From Massilia antarctica (GTDB lineage: Bacteria; Pseudomonadota; Gammaproteobacteria; Burkholderiales; Burkholderiaceae_D), in contig NZ_CP065053.1 of NCBI RefSeq assembly GCF_015689335.1, positions 2,046,001-2,110,000 of the forward strand: 64,000 bases of DNA, in the 5' to 3' direction. A program made the position numbers and the translations under genes. Under the pieces are notes generated by a model, which saw only the letters and a list, made by a program, of their open reading frames with translations, ran no database searches and was not told where the DNA came from. Below, in pieces: positions 37,941 through 46,743 of this stretch (position 1 is its first letter; every line of letters begins with the position of its first letter).

Positions 37941-39293
37941 TTACAGCACGTAGCGCGACAAGTCTTCGTTGTCGGCCAGTTTGTCCAGACGCTCGTTCAC
38001 GTACGCGGCATCGATCGCCACCACCTGGCCGCCGGTTTCGCTGGCGCTGAACGACACTTCCTCCAGCAGCTTTTCCATCACCGTGTACAAGCGGCGCGCA
38101 CCGATGTTCTCGGTGCGCTCGTTGACCGAAAACGCAATCTCGGCCAGCCGCGTAATGCCGTCCTGGGCGAATTCGATCTTGACGTCCTCGGTGGCCAGCA
38201 GCGCTTCGTACTGCTTGGTCAGGCAGGCATCGGTGCTGGTCAGGATGCATTCGAAATCGGCGATCGACAGCGATTCGAGCTCGACCCGGATCGGAAAACG
38301 CCCCTGCAGCTCGGGAATCAGGTCCGACGGCTTGGCCAGGTGGAAGGCGCCCGAGGCGATGAACAGAATATGATCGGTGCGGATCATGCCGTACTTGGTG
38401 TTGACCGTGGTGCCCTCGACCAAGGGCAGCAGGTCGCGCTGCACCCCGGCGCGCGAGACGTCGGCCCCGCCCATTTCGGAGCGCGAGGCGATCTTGTCGA
38501 TTTCGTCGAGGAACACAATGCCGTTCTGCTCGACATTGGCGATCGCCTTTTGCTTCAACTCGTCGTCGTTGACCAGCTTGGCCGCTTCCTCATCGATCAG
38601 CAGTTTCATCGCTTCGCGGATCTTGATCTTGCGCGGCTTCTTGCGCCCCGCCCCGATGCCGGAAAACATGGACTTGATCTGCTCGGTCATTTCTTCCATG
38701 CCGGGCGGGGCCATGATTTCCATCTGGGGACCGGCCTCGGCCAGCTCCAGCTCGATGTCGCGGTCGTCCAGCTCGCCCTCGCGCAAGCGCTTGCGGAAAG
38801 TCTGGCGCGTGCCTTCGCCTTCCTTGTTTTCGGCAGCCGGCGGCGTGACGTTAAAGCCGAAGTCGCGCGCCGGCGGCACCAGGATGTCGATGATGCGGTC
38901 TTCGGCCGCGTCCTCGGCGCGCTGGCGCACCTTTTTCATTTCGCTCGCGCGCGTCTGCTTGATGCCGATGTCGATCAGGTCGCGGATGATGGTGTCGACA
39001 TCCCGTCCCACGTAGCCGACTTCGGTGAACTTGGTCGCTTCGATCTTGATGAAGGGCGCGTCGGCCAGCCTGGCCAGGCGGCGCGCGATCTCGGTCTTGC
39101 CCACACCCGTGGGGCCGATCATCAGGATGTTCTTGGGCGTGATTTCGTGACGCAGCGGCTCGGCCACCTGCTGGCGGCGCCAGCGGTTGCGCAGGGCGAT
39201 GGCGACCGCGCGCTTGGCCTTGCCCTGGCCGACCACGTGCTTGTCGAGTTCCGAAACGATGTCACGGGGTGTCATATTCATGGTGCCTGGCAT
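37941..39293 (-). CDS. hslU: ATP-dependent unfoldase HslU
   Basis: 450 residues from ATG 39293, preceded by [26 protein letters not shown] aligns with the E. coli start. AAA+ core with Walker [12 protein letters not shown] (60-70), I-domain insertion (about 110-240), Walker B ([12 protein letters not shown]) and the C-terminal tail ending LSRYVL that docks into HslV. It unfolds substrates for HslV. 11 bp after hslV. Confidence 0.97.
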   Translation of the reverse strand: MPGTMNMTPRDIVSELDKHVVGQGKAKRAVAIALRNRWRRQQVAEPLRHEITPKNILMIGPTGVGKTEIARRLARLADAPFIKIEATKFTEVGYVGRDVDTIIRDLIDIGIKQTRASEMKKVRQRAEDAAEDRIIDILVPPARDFGFNVTPPAAENKEGEGTRQTFRKRLREGELDDRDIELELAEAGPQMEIMAPPGMEEMTEQIKSMFSGIGAGRKKPRKIKIREAMKLLIDEEAAKLVNDDELKQKAIANVEQNGIVFLDEIDKIASRSEMGGADVSRAGVQRDLLPLVEGTTVNTKYGMIRTDHILFIASGAFHLAKPSDLIPELQGRFPIRVELESLSIADFECILTSTDACLTKQYEALLATEDVKIEFAQDGITRLAEIAFSVNERTENIGARRLYTVMEKLLEEVSFSASETGGQVVAIDAAYVNERLDKLADNEDLSRYVL

Positions 39294-39304
39294 GCTGCTT
39301 CCCC

Positions 39305-39841
39305 TTAATCGAGTGTTTCGATGATGTGCGACATATTGGTGTAGATGCATAGCTGGGCGGCGATGGTCAGCGATTTTTTGACGATCTCGGCCGGCGACAA
39401 GTCGGTGTTTTCCTGCAGGGCCTTGGCGGCCGACTGGGCATAGGTGCCGCCGGAACCGATGGCGCCGACCCCGTCTTCCGGTTCGAGCACGTCGCCATTG
39501 CCGGTGATGACCAGGGTCGACTCATGGTCGGCCACCAGCAGCATCGCTTCCAGGCGGCGCAGCACGCGGTCGGTGCGCCAATCCTTGGCCAGTTCCACCG
39601 AGGCGCGCAGCAGGTTGCCCTGGTGCTTTTCAAGCTTGCCTTCGAAGCGGTCGAGCAGGGTGAAGGCGTCGGCCGTACCGCCGGCGAAGCCGCACAGCAC
39701 CTTGCCCTGGTATAGCTTGCGGACCTTGCGGGCCGTGCCCTTCATGACGATGTTGCCTAAGGTGACTTGGCCATCGCCGCCGAGGGCGACTTGCTTGCCG
39801 CGCCGTACGCACAGGATGGTGGTGCCGTGAAATTGTTCCAT
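39305..39841 (-). CDS. hslV: HslV peptidase subunit
   Basis: 178 residues. The N-terminal propeptide MEQFHG must be removed to expose Thr7 (TTILCVRRG) as the nucleophile; ALGGDGQVT and [12 protein letters not shown] are typical. With HslU it forms the ClpYQ protease. Leader of about 75 nt with a stem-loop, driven by a sigma-32 type promoter. Confidence 0.97.
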   Translation of the reverse strand: MEQFHGTTILCVRRGKQVALGGDGQVTLGNIVMKGTARKVRKLYQGKVLCGFAGGTADAFTLLDRFEGKLEKHQGNLLRASVELAKDWRTDRVLRRLEAMLLVADHESTLVITGNGDVLEPEDGVGAIGSGGTYAQSAAKALQENTDLSPAEIVKKSLTIAAQLCIYTNMSHIIETLD

Positions 39842-39870
39842 TATCGTTGCCTCTCAGTTAGTGAGCCGCC

Positions 39871-39901
39871 GCCAGGCCAGGAGTCAACTCCCGGGCCTGG
39901 C
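39871..39901 (-). promoter_or_regulatory. Stem-loop in the hslVU leader
   Basis: Arms GCCAGGCC and GGCCTGGC enclose a second small stem GGAG/CTCC. It starts about 30 nt upstream of hslV. A leader stem-loop that raises hslVU expression has been described in E. coli; equivalence is inference. Confidence 0.55.
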
Positions 39902-39919
39902 CGGCTGCTTGCACCCCAG

Positions 39920-39947
39920 AAATGGGGATGCTAATCGAAATTGCAAG
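39920..39947 (-). promoter_or_regulatory. Sigma-32 (heat-shock) promoter of hslVU
   Basis: On the minus strand CTTGCAA (39947-39941) and CCCCATTT (39927-39920) are 13 bp apart; sigma-32 consensus is CTTGAAA-N13-15-CCCCATNT. It lies between the upstream STAS gene and hslV, the expected place. Confidence 0.75.
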
Positions 39948-39974
39948 ATAGCTGCCGGCACCCGGCCGCGCCGC

Positions 39975-41306
39975 TCAGTATTTGTGCGGGAACAGCTTGG
40001 CCACTTCCGTGAAGCCCAGGAGTTTGAACAGCGCGGCGACCAAATGGTTCAATTCGCGCAGCTCGATTTTTTTATCGGCGGCGAGCGGGCGCAGGCGGTT
40101 GAGGAGGGCGGCGGCGGCCGAATAGTCGACCCGCGCCAGGCGCGAGCAGTCGAGCAGCACCGTTTCTTCGCTGGCCGCGGCGTAGGCGTCGATGGCAGCG
40201 AACAGGGCCGTGCTGGCGCCTTCGATGACCGATGGCAGCATGAAGCGTTCGGTGGCCGGCGCCGCATGCAGGATGCTGACCGCGGTGGCCACCTTCGAGG
40301 GCGGCTCGAACGAGGGTGGCGACACCTCGTAGGTGACGCAGTAATCCATGGCCGTTTCCTCGAAATCCTTTTCGCGGTCGAGCAGTTGGAACAGGGCCAG
40401 CAGCAGCAGCCAGGGCGCTTCGCTGGCGTCGCGCTTGCCGATTTCGATGGTCGAGTGAACCAGCTCGGCCAGTTCGGCGGCGCCGGCCACGATCAGTTCG
40501 CGCTCGCTGGCGCGCAGGCGCTTGATGGTTTCGAGCAGCAGGGCGCAGCCGTCCGGGGTCACGGTCTGGATGCGCGCAAATTCGAGGCGCAGCACCGGGT
40601 TTTCGCCGGCGCGCTGCAGCAGCCGTTCCAGGCGCGGGGCCACTTCACCGTCCAGCACGCCACTGAACACTTCGGTCGGGGTGACCCCGGAAAAGGTGCG
40701 CTCTTCCAGGCCGTGCGGCATCAGCGGCGGCGACCACGAGGGCGGCGAGGTTTCGAACTGGCTGGCGTAATCGATGGCGATATTGTCGAAGTCGTCCTGG
40801 CGCCCGCCCACCTGGTACAGGTCGAACAGCATCCACCAGATGGTGCGGTCGTCCTTGCCCAGTTCGGCCAGGCTGTCGAGCAGCATGTGTTCGGTCACGG
40901 CCATCTGGTCGTTGGCGAACATGATGGCGATTTCTTCGATGACGGGCGCGGTCTGGGGCGACACCGGCGCGTCCGGCAAGTCTTCGTCGGCCAGCAGTTC
41001 GGTGGTGGCCAGTTCCAGCAGCGGCAGGGTGTCGGTCGCGGCGCCGTCGGCCACGGGCGGCTTGGCCTTGCGCGGACCGCTGCCCCAGGCCGGCTCCGGC
41101 GTGTTGAAGATGTCGTTCGACATGGCCGACTCGATCGCATCGATCTTGGCGGCCGTGGCACGGGCGATTTCGCGCTGGCGCGCGCGGTCGGCGTCGGTGT
41201 CGACAGCCAGGCGCGACGGTTCGCCGACGCGCAGGCGCGAGTCCGGCGCCGCCTTGGCGCCCGACTGATCAGTTTTCTTCTTGTTGAAGATGGAGAAGAT
41301 ACCCAC
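39975..41306 (-). CDS. Double helical-STAS domain protein
   Basis: 443 residues, cytoplasmic. After a basic, disordered N-terminus (1-120) two similar modules follow: helical segment 123-190 ending FETSPPSW, STAS-like domain about 200-290 (LEFARIQTVTPDGCALLLET), then helical segment 293-332 ending YEVSPPSF and STAS domain about 345-443 (LLDCSRLARVDYSAAAALLN). STAS domains act in anti-sigma partner switching and in transporter control, but no cognate kinase lies nearby. The gene precedes hslV by about 130 bp including the heat-shock promoter. Function unknown. Confidence 0.8.
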   Translation of the reverse strand: MGIFSIFNKKKTDQSGAKAAPDSRLRVGEPSRLAVDTDADRARQREIARATAAKIDAIESAMSNDIFNTPEPAWGSGPRKAKPPVADGAATDTLPLLELATTELLADEDLPDAPVSPQTAPVIEEIAIMFANDQMAVTEHMLLDSLAELGKDDRTIWWMLFDLYQVGGRQDDFDNIAIDYASQFETSPPSWSPPLMPHGLEERTFSGVTPTEVFSGVLDGEVAPRLERLLQRAGENPVLRLEFARIQTVTPDGCALLLETIKRLRASERELIVAGAAELAELVHSTIEIGKRDASEAPWLLLLALFQLLDREKDFEETAMDYCVTYEVSPPSFEPPSKVATAVSILHAAPATERFMLPSVIEGASTALFAAIDAYAAASEETVLLDCSRLARVDYSAAAALLNRLRPLAADKKIELRELNHLVAALFKLLGFTEVAKLFPHKY

Positions 41307-41535
41307 GTCGTTCCCTGTCTCGTTCTAAGCTGCGCACTGCGCCGGCCGCACCAGGCGCCCGGCCGCGCCAAGCGCCGTAATTGAACACACTGCGGTACCA
41401 ACCCGCCCACCACCGCACGGTAGCATGCCGACCCGGACGGCGTCACCTGCCGCCAGCTCCGCGCTGCGCCGGCCTGGACAAGCAAGCATAGTGTAGCCGA
41501 TAGGCAAGCTTCGAGTCGGTTTGGCAGGAGCAGCA

Positions 41536-41572
41536 AAACAAAAAAGCATGCGGGGGCGAACCCGCATGCTTC
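41536..41572 (-). terminator. Rho-independent terminator of dksA
   Basis: On the minus strand AAGCATGCGGG and CCCGCATGCTT form an 11-bp stem followed by TTTTTTG. It ends 25 bp behind the dksA stop. 41307-41535 holds nothing recognisable. Confidence 0.85.
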
Positions 41573-41596
41573 TTCTGAGGTGGCGTGCAGCGATGA

Positions 41597-42049
41597 TCAA
41601 TCGCCGTACAGTTTTTGTTTCAGCTCGCGCCGCTGCTGCGCTTCGAGCGACAGGGTAGCGGTCGGGCGCGCGATCAGGCGTGGAATGCCGATCGGCTCGC
41701 CCGTTTCTTCGCACCAGCCGTAGTCGCCACCGTCGATGGCGGCGATCGATTGCTGCACCTTCTTGAGCAGCTTGCGCTCGCGGTCGCGCGTGCGCAGTTC
41801 GAGCGCATGTTCTTCTTCGATCGTGGCGCGGTCGGCCGGATCAGGCACGAGCACGGTTTCGCGCAGGTGCTCGGTGGTCTCGCCTGCGTTCTTGAGCAAG
41901 TCTTTTTCAAGCTGCTGCAGACGCGCCTTGAAAAACGCCAGCTGCGCCGGATTCATATAGTCCTTCTCGCCCATGGCCCGAATTTCGTCTTCGGAGATGA
42001 GATGGCCTTCTGTATTGACGGCGGGGGTCGATTTAGTTGTTTTAGTCAT
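41597..42049 (-). CDS. dksA: RNA polymerase-binding protein DksA, zinc-less type
   Basis: 150 residues from ATG 42049 (GAAGG upstream; an ATG at 42085 has no ribosome site). The coiled coil (about 33-108) carries the tip acids Asp70 and Asp73 (PDPADRA). Of the four zinc cysteines only Cys113 remains (GWCEETGEPIG; others Thr116, Ser134, Ala137), as in other Burkholderiales DksA I remember. It works with ppGpp on RNA polymerase to control rRNA and amino-acid promoters. Confidence 0.95.
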   Translation of the reverse strand: MTKTTKSTPAVNTEGHLISEDEIRAMGEKDYMNPAQLAFFKARLQQLEKDLLKNAGETTEHLRETVLVPDPADRATIEEEHALELRTRDRERKLLKKVQQSIAAIDGGDYGWCEETGEPIGIPRLIARPTATLSLEAQQRRELKQKLYGD

Positions 42050-42248
42050 GACTTCACTTACCTTCGATACGACAGTGGTTTTCATTTTATCAGCTAACTC
42101 GGCCGAGGCACCGGTAAAGCGGCGATGCCTGCGCCCGAAGCGCCTACCTTGACGGCTTGCTGAACTGCCGCCTTGTTCGTGTCTTACCGCACCACGATGA
42201 CTTTTTGCTGCCGGTGCGATCAAGCGGGCATCTTAAAACCCGGATAGT

Positions 42249-43310
42249 TTATACCAAACATTGTTCCAAACCGCTGACAAAGACATCTTTTGGTAAATTT
42301 TTGCCAATAAAAACCATTTTGCTGCCACGTTCCTCGTTTTCACCCCATTTTGCGCCCAGATCGCTGCCCATCATTTGGTGCACGCCCTGGAATACCACCT
42401 TGCGCTCGGCGCCCTGCATCAGCAGCACGCCTTTGTAGCGCAGCATGCGCGGACCGAAGACATTGACCAGGCTGGCCAGGAATTCGTCCAGCTTGGCCGG
42501 GTCGAATGGACGCTCGCTCTTGAACACGAAGGCGGCGATGTCGTCGCTGTGGTGGCCGTGATGGTGATCATGCGCTTGATCGTGATCGTGCCCATGCTCG
42601 TGGCGGCAGGCGTCGGTGTGCACGTGTTCGTGCTCGTGATCGTGCGCTTCTTCGGCCTTGAGGAAGTCCGGGTCGATTTCCAGCTTGTCGTTCAGGTTGA
42701 AGCCGCGGATGTCGAGCACCTCGGCCAGCGGGGCGCGACCGAAGTCGACCTGGCTGATCGGCGCGCGCGGGTTGATGCGCATCAGGCGCGCCTTGAGCGC
42801 CTCCAGCTCGGCCGGCTCGACCAGGTCGGTCTTGGAGATCAGCAGCTTGTCGGCAAAGCCCACCTGGCGCTGCGCTTCCTCGTACTCGTCGAGCTGGGTC
42901 ATGGCATGGCGCGCGTCGACCACGGTCAGCACCGCATCGAGCATGTAGTGCACGCCGACTTCCTCGTCCATGAAAAAGGTTTGCGCCACCGGGCCCGGAT
43001 TGGCCAGGCCGGTGGTCTCGATGATGATGCGGTCGAAGTGCAGCTCGCCCGCTTCGCGCTTCTTGGCCAGCGCCGACAGCGCCACGATCAAGTCGCCGCG
43101 CACGGTGCAGCAGATGCAGCCATTGTTCATTTCGACGATCTGCTCGCTGCTGTCCTGCACCAGGATTTCATTGTCGATGTTTTCCTGGCCGAATTCGTTC
43201 TCGATGACGGCAATCTTCAGCCCGTGGTCTTCCTGCAGGATGCGGTTCAGGAGCGTGGTTTTGCCGGCGCCGAGGAAGCCGGTCAGGATGGTGCTGGGTA
43301 TCAGGGCCAT
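42249..43310 (-). CDS. COG0523 (CobW/YjiA/ZNG) GTPase, putative zinc metallochaperone
   Basis: 353 residues. G1 loop GFLGAGKTT (11-19), metal motif GCICC (Cys65, Cys67, Cys68), KTD-type specificity motif (LISKTDLV), a His-rich loop (about 220-252, HDHEHEH and HDHHHGHH) and a CobW C-terminal domain. Such proteins move zinc or other metals into clients under shortage. No B12 gene is close, so a zinc role is favoured over CobW. Two palindromes lie just upstream of its start. Confidence 0.9.
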   Translation of the reverse strand: MALIPSTILTGFLGAGKTTLLNRILQEDHGLKIAVIENEFGQENIDNEILVQDSSEQIVEMNNGCICCTVRGDLIVALSALAKKREAGELHFDRIIIETTGLANPGPVAQTFFMDEEVGVHYMLDAVLTVVDARHAMTQLDEYEEAQRQVGFADKLLISKTDLVEPAELEALKARLMRINPRAPISQVDFGRAPLAEVLDIRGFNLNDKLEIDPDFLKAEEAHDHEHEHVHTDACRHEHGHDHDQAHDHHHGHHSDDIAAFVFKSERPFDPAKLDEFLASLVNVFGPRMLRYKGVLLMQGAERKVVFQGVHQMMGSDLGAKWGENEERGSKMVFIGKNLPKDVFVSGLEQCLV

Positions 43311-43330
43311 GTTGTCATCAGTCAGTGTGG

Positions 43331-43362
43331 CGCCCGGACCGGGCGAATAATCGAGCGATTAT
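43331..43362. promoter_or_regulatory. Two adjacent palindromes upstream of the COG0523 gene
   Basis: CGCCCGG-A-CCGGGCG (43331-43345) and ATAATCG-AG-CGATTAT (43347-43362), both perfect, 20-52 bp upstream of the start. The AT-rich one looks like an operator; a Zur site is a candidate by gene type but the sequence does not match the Zur consensus I know. Confidence 0.45.
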
Positions 43363-43450
43363 GCCGGAATTCCCAATTTGCTTCCAACTACCGCCATAAC
43401 GCTTGATGCGGATCATGCCGCAAGTGGCCCGCAAAGGGTGTTTGGCGTGC

Positions 43451-44398
43451 TTATTTTGCCTTGGCGCGCGGGTGCGCCTGGTCGTACACGGCCGCCAGGT
43501 GCTGGAAGTCGAGCGCCGTGTAGACCTGGGTCGAGGTGATGCTGGCGTGGCCGAGCATGTCTTGCACGGCGCGCAGGTCGCCCGACGATTGCAGCACGTG
43601 CGAGGCGAACGAGTGGCGCAGCATGTGCGGATGCACGTGCACCGGGGTGCCGGCCGCGATCGCGTGCTGTTTCAGGCGCAGTTGCACCACGCGCGGCGAG
43701 ACGCGGGTGCCGCGCTCGGACAGGAACAGGGCGCTGCTGCCGTCGGTCGGCGGCGGGCGCACCGCCAGCCAGGCCGCCAGCGCCGCGCGCGCGTGGCTGC
43801 CCACCGGCACCGTGCGCATCTTGTTGCCCTTGCCGGTGACCAGCACGTCGCCCGAGGCAAGGTCGATCCAGCCGAGCGAGGCGCTCTGGCCATCGCGGCC
43901 CTTGCTGTAGGCCACGTCGAGCCCGGCCAGTTCGGCCACCCGCAAGCCGCTCGAATAGAGCAGCTCGAACATGGCGCGGTTGCACAGTTCGGCGCCGGTG
44001 AGGGTGGCGCGCCCGGGCGGGGTGCTGGACACCAGTTGCACGGCGTCGTCCACCGCCAGCGCTTTCGGCAGCGGCTTGGGGCGCTTGGGCGCGCGCACCC
44101 CATCGGTGGGGTTGGCCGCCAGGGTCATCTGGTGCGAGAGCCAGCCGAAAAAGCCGCGCCAGCTCGACAGCTTGCGGGCGATCGAGCGCGGTCCCAGTTC
44201 CTGCCCGTGCAGGATAGCGGTCAGGCGGCGGATGTCGGCCTGGCGCAGTTGCTGCCAGGGCACGCCCTTGGCGAGAAGGTGCAACTGGCGCAGGTCGCGC
44301 CGGTAGGCGTCGATGGTGTGGGGCGAGAGCTGGCGCAAGGTTGCAAGCTGGGCCAGGTAGGATTCCACCCAGTCCAGTTCGCTCGCGCCGCTATCCAT
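43451..44398 (-). CDS. xerC: Tyrosine recombinase XerC
   Basis: 315 residues. N-terminal SAM-like core-binding domain (1-105) and catalytic domain with Arg153 (SSGLRVAEL), Lys190 region (TGKGNKMR), His258-x-x-Arg261 (HMLRHSFASH), His284 (LGHASITSTQ) and nucleophile Tyr293. With XerD it resolves chromosome dimers at dif. It starts 1 bp after the DUF484 stop, the conserved order, so it is the housekeeping enzyme and not a phage integrase. Confidence 0.95.
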   Translation of the reverse strand: MDSGASELDWVESYLAQLATLRQLSPHTIDAYRRDLRQLHLLAKGVPWQQLRQADIRRLTAILHGQELGPRSIARKLSSWRGFFGWLSHQMTLAANPTDGVRAPKRPKPLPKALAVDDAVQLVSSTPPGRATLTGAELCNRAMFELLYSSGLRVAELAGLDVAYSKGRDGQSASLGWIDLASGDVLVTGKGNKMRTVPVGSHARAALAAWLAVRPPPTDGSSALFLSERGTRVSPRVVQLRLKQHAIAAGTPVHVHPHMLRHSFASHVLQSSGDLRAVQDMLGHASITSTQVYTALDFQHLAAVYDQAHPRAKAK

Positions 44399-44399
44399 C

Positions 44400-45062
44400 T
44401 CAGGCCCGCAGGGCGGCCAGGGCCGCGCTGGCGGTGTCGCCGATATGGACCAGGAAATCGGTGCCCATGCTGGCGGTGAAGCGGTCCGGATCGGGCGAAC
44501 CGAGGATCAGCAAGCCGAAGGCGCTGCCGTTGCTGCGCAGCGGCAAGATCACGGTCGATTGCACCGCGCCGGCGTCGGCCAGCCAGCGCACCGCCTCGAA
44601 ATCGTGGTTGCTGCCGCAATAGGGCGCCAGCAGGCTGTTGGCGAACAGGCGCGCATCTTCCGAGACGCCGTTGACATACCAGCTGCCCGCATGCGCCGGC
44701 GCCAGCTGCCACAGGCGCAGGGTGGCCTGGGGCACGCCGAAATGGGTGGCCAGGCCATCGACCAGGGCGCGCGGCATGTCGCTGTCGTGGCGCGTCTTGA
44801 GCAGGGTCTGGGTCCAGCCGTGGAATTTGTTGGCGATGGCGGCGTTCGCTTCGGCCAGGCGTACCAGGTCGGACATGCGCAGTTCCAGCGCCTTGTACTT
44901 GTCGCGCATCACTTCCATCTGGCGTTCCTGCAAGGAGACGGCCTTGCCGGTCAGGGGGCTCGACAGCTTGACGTCGCCCAGCAGCTTGGCGTGTTCCTGG
45001 AAAAAGTGCGGATGGTCGGCCAGGTAGTCGGCGACGGCGGTGGAGTCCAGTGTGGCGGTCAT
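44400..45062 (-). CDS. DUF484 family GAF-like protein
   Basis: 220 residues from ATG 45062. N-terminal helix (VADYLADHPHFFQEHAKLL), a short coiled coil (LQERQMEVMRDKYKALELR) and a GAF-like C-terminal domain (about 95-215; ILPLRSNGSAFGLLILGSPD). Function unknown; the gene usually lies between dapF and xerC. Here dapF is 5 kb away. Confidence 0.9.
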   Translation of the reverse strand: MTATLDSTAVADYLADHPHFFQEHAKLLGDVKLSSPLTGKAVSLQERQMEVMRDKYKALELRMSDLVRLAEANAAIANKFHGWTQTLLKTRHDSDMPRALVDGLATHFGVPQATLRLWQLAPAHAGSWYVNGVSEDARLFANSLLAPYCGSNHDFEAVRWLADAGAVQSTVILPLRSNGSAFGLLILGSPDPDRFTASMGTDFLVHIGDTASAALAALRA

Positions 45063-45138
45063 TGAAATCTTTGCTTGAAGTCTTGGTGCGGGTGAAAAAC
45101 GTCCCGCAATTCTAACCGACCGCTTGCGCGCGCCCATG

Positions 45139-45166
45139 AAAAAAGACGCCCGGAGGCGTCTTTTTT
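45139..45166 (-). terminator. Rho-independent terminator of the first porin gene
   Basis: Stem AAAAGACGCC/GGCGTCTTTT with runs of A before and T after, so it works in both directions; 17 bp behind the porin stop. Confidence 0.85.
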
Positions 45167-45183
45167 GCGGAGCTGCGCTGCGC

Positions 45184-46467
45184 TTAGAAGCGGTGACGCA
45201 CGCCGATCTGGACCGCGTGGCTGTTTTCGCCAGCGACTTTGGTGAAGCCGCCCGGCGAACCGGCCGCGCCCGGCGTGTACTGGCCATCGTTCTGGTTCTT
45301 GATATACGACAGCACGCTGTAGATATCGGTACGGGCCGAGATGTTGTAGTCGTAACCGACCGCCATCAGGGTCGCATCGCTGTTCGAGGCGGTACGGTCG
45401 TTCTGGCGCGCTGCCGAGGCCATCAGGCGGCCCTGGCCCAGGCGGTAGTGCAAGCCCACTTGGTAGCTGCAGGCATCGACCTGGCTGTTGCGGGTGATGT
45501 TGTCGTTGTAGATCTTGTTCAGGGCGGCGATGTTAGGAGCCGGCACGCCGGCGGCGCGCAAGCCCGGCGCGACCGAGCCGGTGAACACGTTCAGGTAGTC
45601 GGCCAGCAGGGCCGAATTGCGGTTGACCTGGTCGTGGTAGCCGGCGAAGAACTTGAAGTCGCCCACTTTGACCGAACCGCCCACGGTGGTGGTGGTCAGG
45701 CTCTTGCGGCCTTGCAGGTCTTCACCCTGGTTGTGGCCAATGCCGATGTCGAAGATGCTGGTCTTGTAGGTGACCGCGCCGCCCATGAACTTGTTGTAGC
45801 GGCCCAGGTAGCCGGAATTCTTGGCGCCGTACATCAGCGAGCCGCCGAAGCCGGACGGGGTGGCGATGCGGTACTGGATCGATTTTTGCGAGCGGATGTC
45901 CGCGCCCAGCGCGGTAAAGCCGGCGGTGCCGCCGGTGATGCCGCCCCAGGTGCCGCCGGTGCCGGTTTCGAAGGCGTCGGCCGCGGCGAATACTTCATAG
46001 CCCGGGGTGTACATGCGGCCGAGCATGATGGCGCCCACGGGTGTGACCAGGCCGACCATCGCGGTGCGGTCGAACAGGGCTTTCTCGGAATTGACGGCAA
46101 CGGCAGGCTGCAGGCCGCCGCGGATGCCGGCCAGGGTCGAGGCCAGGGCCGGGCTCTTGAAGGCATCCATGCCCTTGGTCAGGTAATAGCCTTGATTCGG
46201 GGTCACCAGGCCAGGACTCTGGGAACCGGTGTCGAGTTCGACGCGCGCTTCCAGATTGAAGATGGCCTTGTAACCACCGCCGATGTCTTCGGTACCCTTG
46301 AGACCGATGCGCGAACCGTCCGCGATGCCACTGACGAGTTTGGCCGATTCACCCTTGGTTTTCATGAAACCAGCGTCGGCGATACCGTAAATGGTCACGC
46401 TGGACTGGGCCAGGACCGGGGCTGCGAAACAGGTAGCGATTACACCAGCGATTAATTTTGTTTTCAT
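45184..46467 (-). CDS. General porin, Burkholderiales type (16-stranded)
   Basis: 427 residues. Signal peptide 1-20 (cleavage after VLA). The mature protein begins QSSVTIYGIADAGF and has SRIGLKGTEDIGGGYKAIFN, both typical of the Gram_porin_4 family; it ends GVRHRF with terminal Phe. Trimeric diffusion pore. TGGAG 6 bp before ATG. Confidence 0.95.
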   Translation of the reverse strand: MKTKLIAGVIATCFAAPVLAQSSVTIYGIADAGFMKTKGESAKLVSGIADGSRIGLKGTEDIGGGYKAIFNLEARVELDTGSQSPGLVTPNQGYYLTKGMDAFKSPALASTLAGIRGGLQPAVAVNSEKALFDRTAMVGLVTPVGAIMLGRMYTPGYEVFAAADAFETGTGGTWGGITGGTAGFTALGADIRSQKSIQYRIATPSGFGGSLMYGAKNSGYLGRYNKFMGGAVTYKTSIFDIGIGHNQGEDLQGRKSLTTTTVGGSVKVGDFKFFAGYHDQVNRNSALLADYLNVFTGSVAPGLRAAGVPAPNIAALNKIYNDNITRNSQVDACSYQVGLHYRLGQGRLMASAARQNDRTASNSDATLMAVGYDYNISARTDIYSVLSYIKNQNDGQYTPGAAGSPGGFTKVAGENSHAVQIGVRHRF

Positions 46468-46661
46468 TGTGTCTCCAGGAGATTATTTTGTTTAAAAACG
46501 AACGTGCGTACTAATTCGTTTTGACCAATATGCCATCGTTTTTTAGGCTTGTACAGAAAGCCCGGATCACGTGCAAGAGCTGGTTGCGAAAAAGACACAG
46601 ACGAAGCAAAAACGTCAATACCGTCTTATCTGAAACACCACAAGCATAAGGCGGATGCGAC

Positions 46662-46693
46662 AAGGGCGACGATGGTTTCCCATCGCCGCCCTT
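46662..46693. terminator. Stem-loop between the porin genes
   Basis: AAGGGCGACGATGG and CCATCGCCGCCCTT form a long stem with short loop, 50 bp behind the second porin gene. No good T-run on the minus strand. The rest of 46468-46743 is promoter/leader for the first porin gene, not resolved further. Confidence 0.5.
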
Positions 46694-46743
46694 GGTTTTA
46701 TCCGACGAACTGATGTCCGGCGCGATTCATTTCCTAGCCTGCA

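Noticed and set aside
43451..44398. Phage or island integrase
   Set aside because: Sequence and the DUF484 neighbour show the housekeeping XerC.
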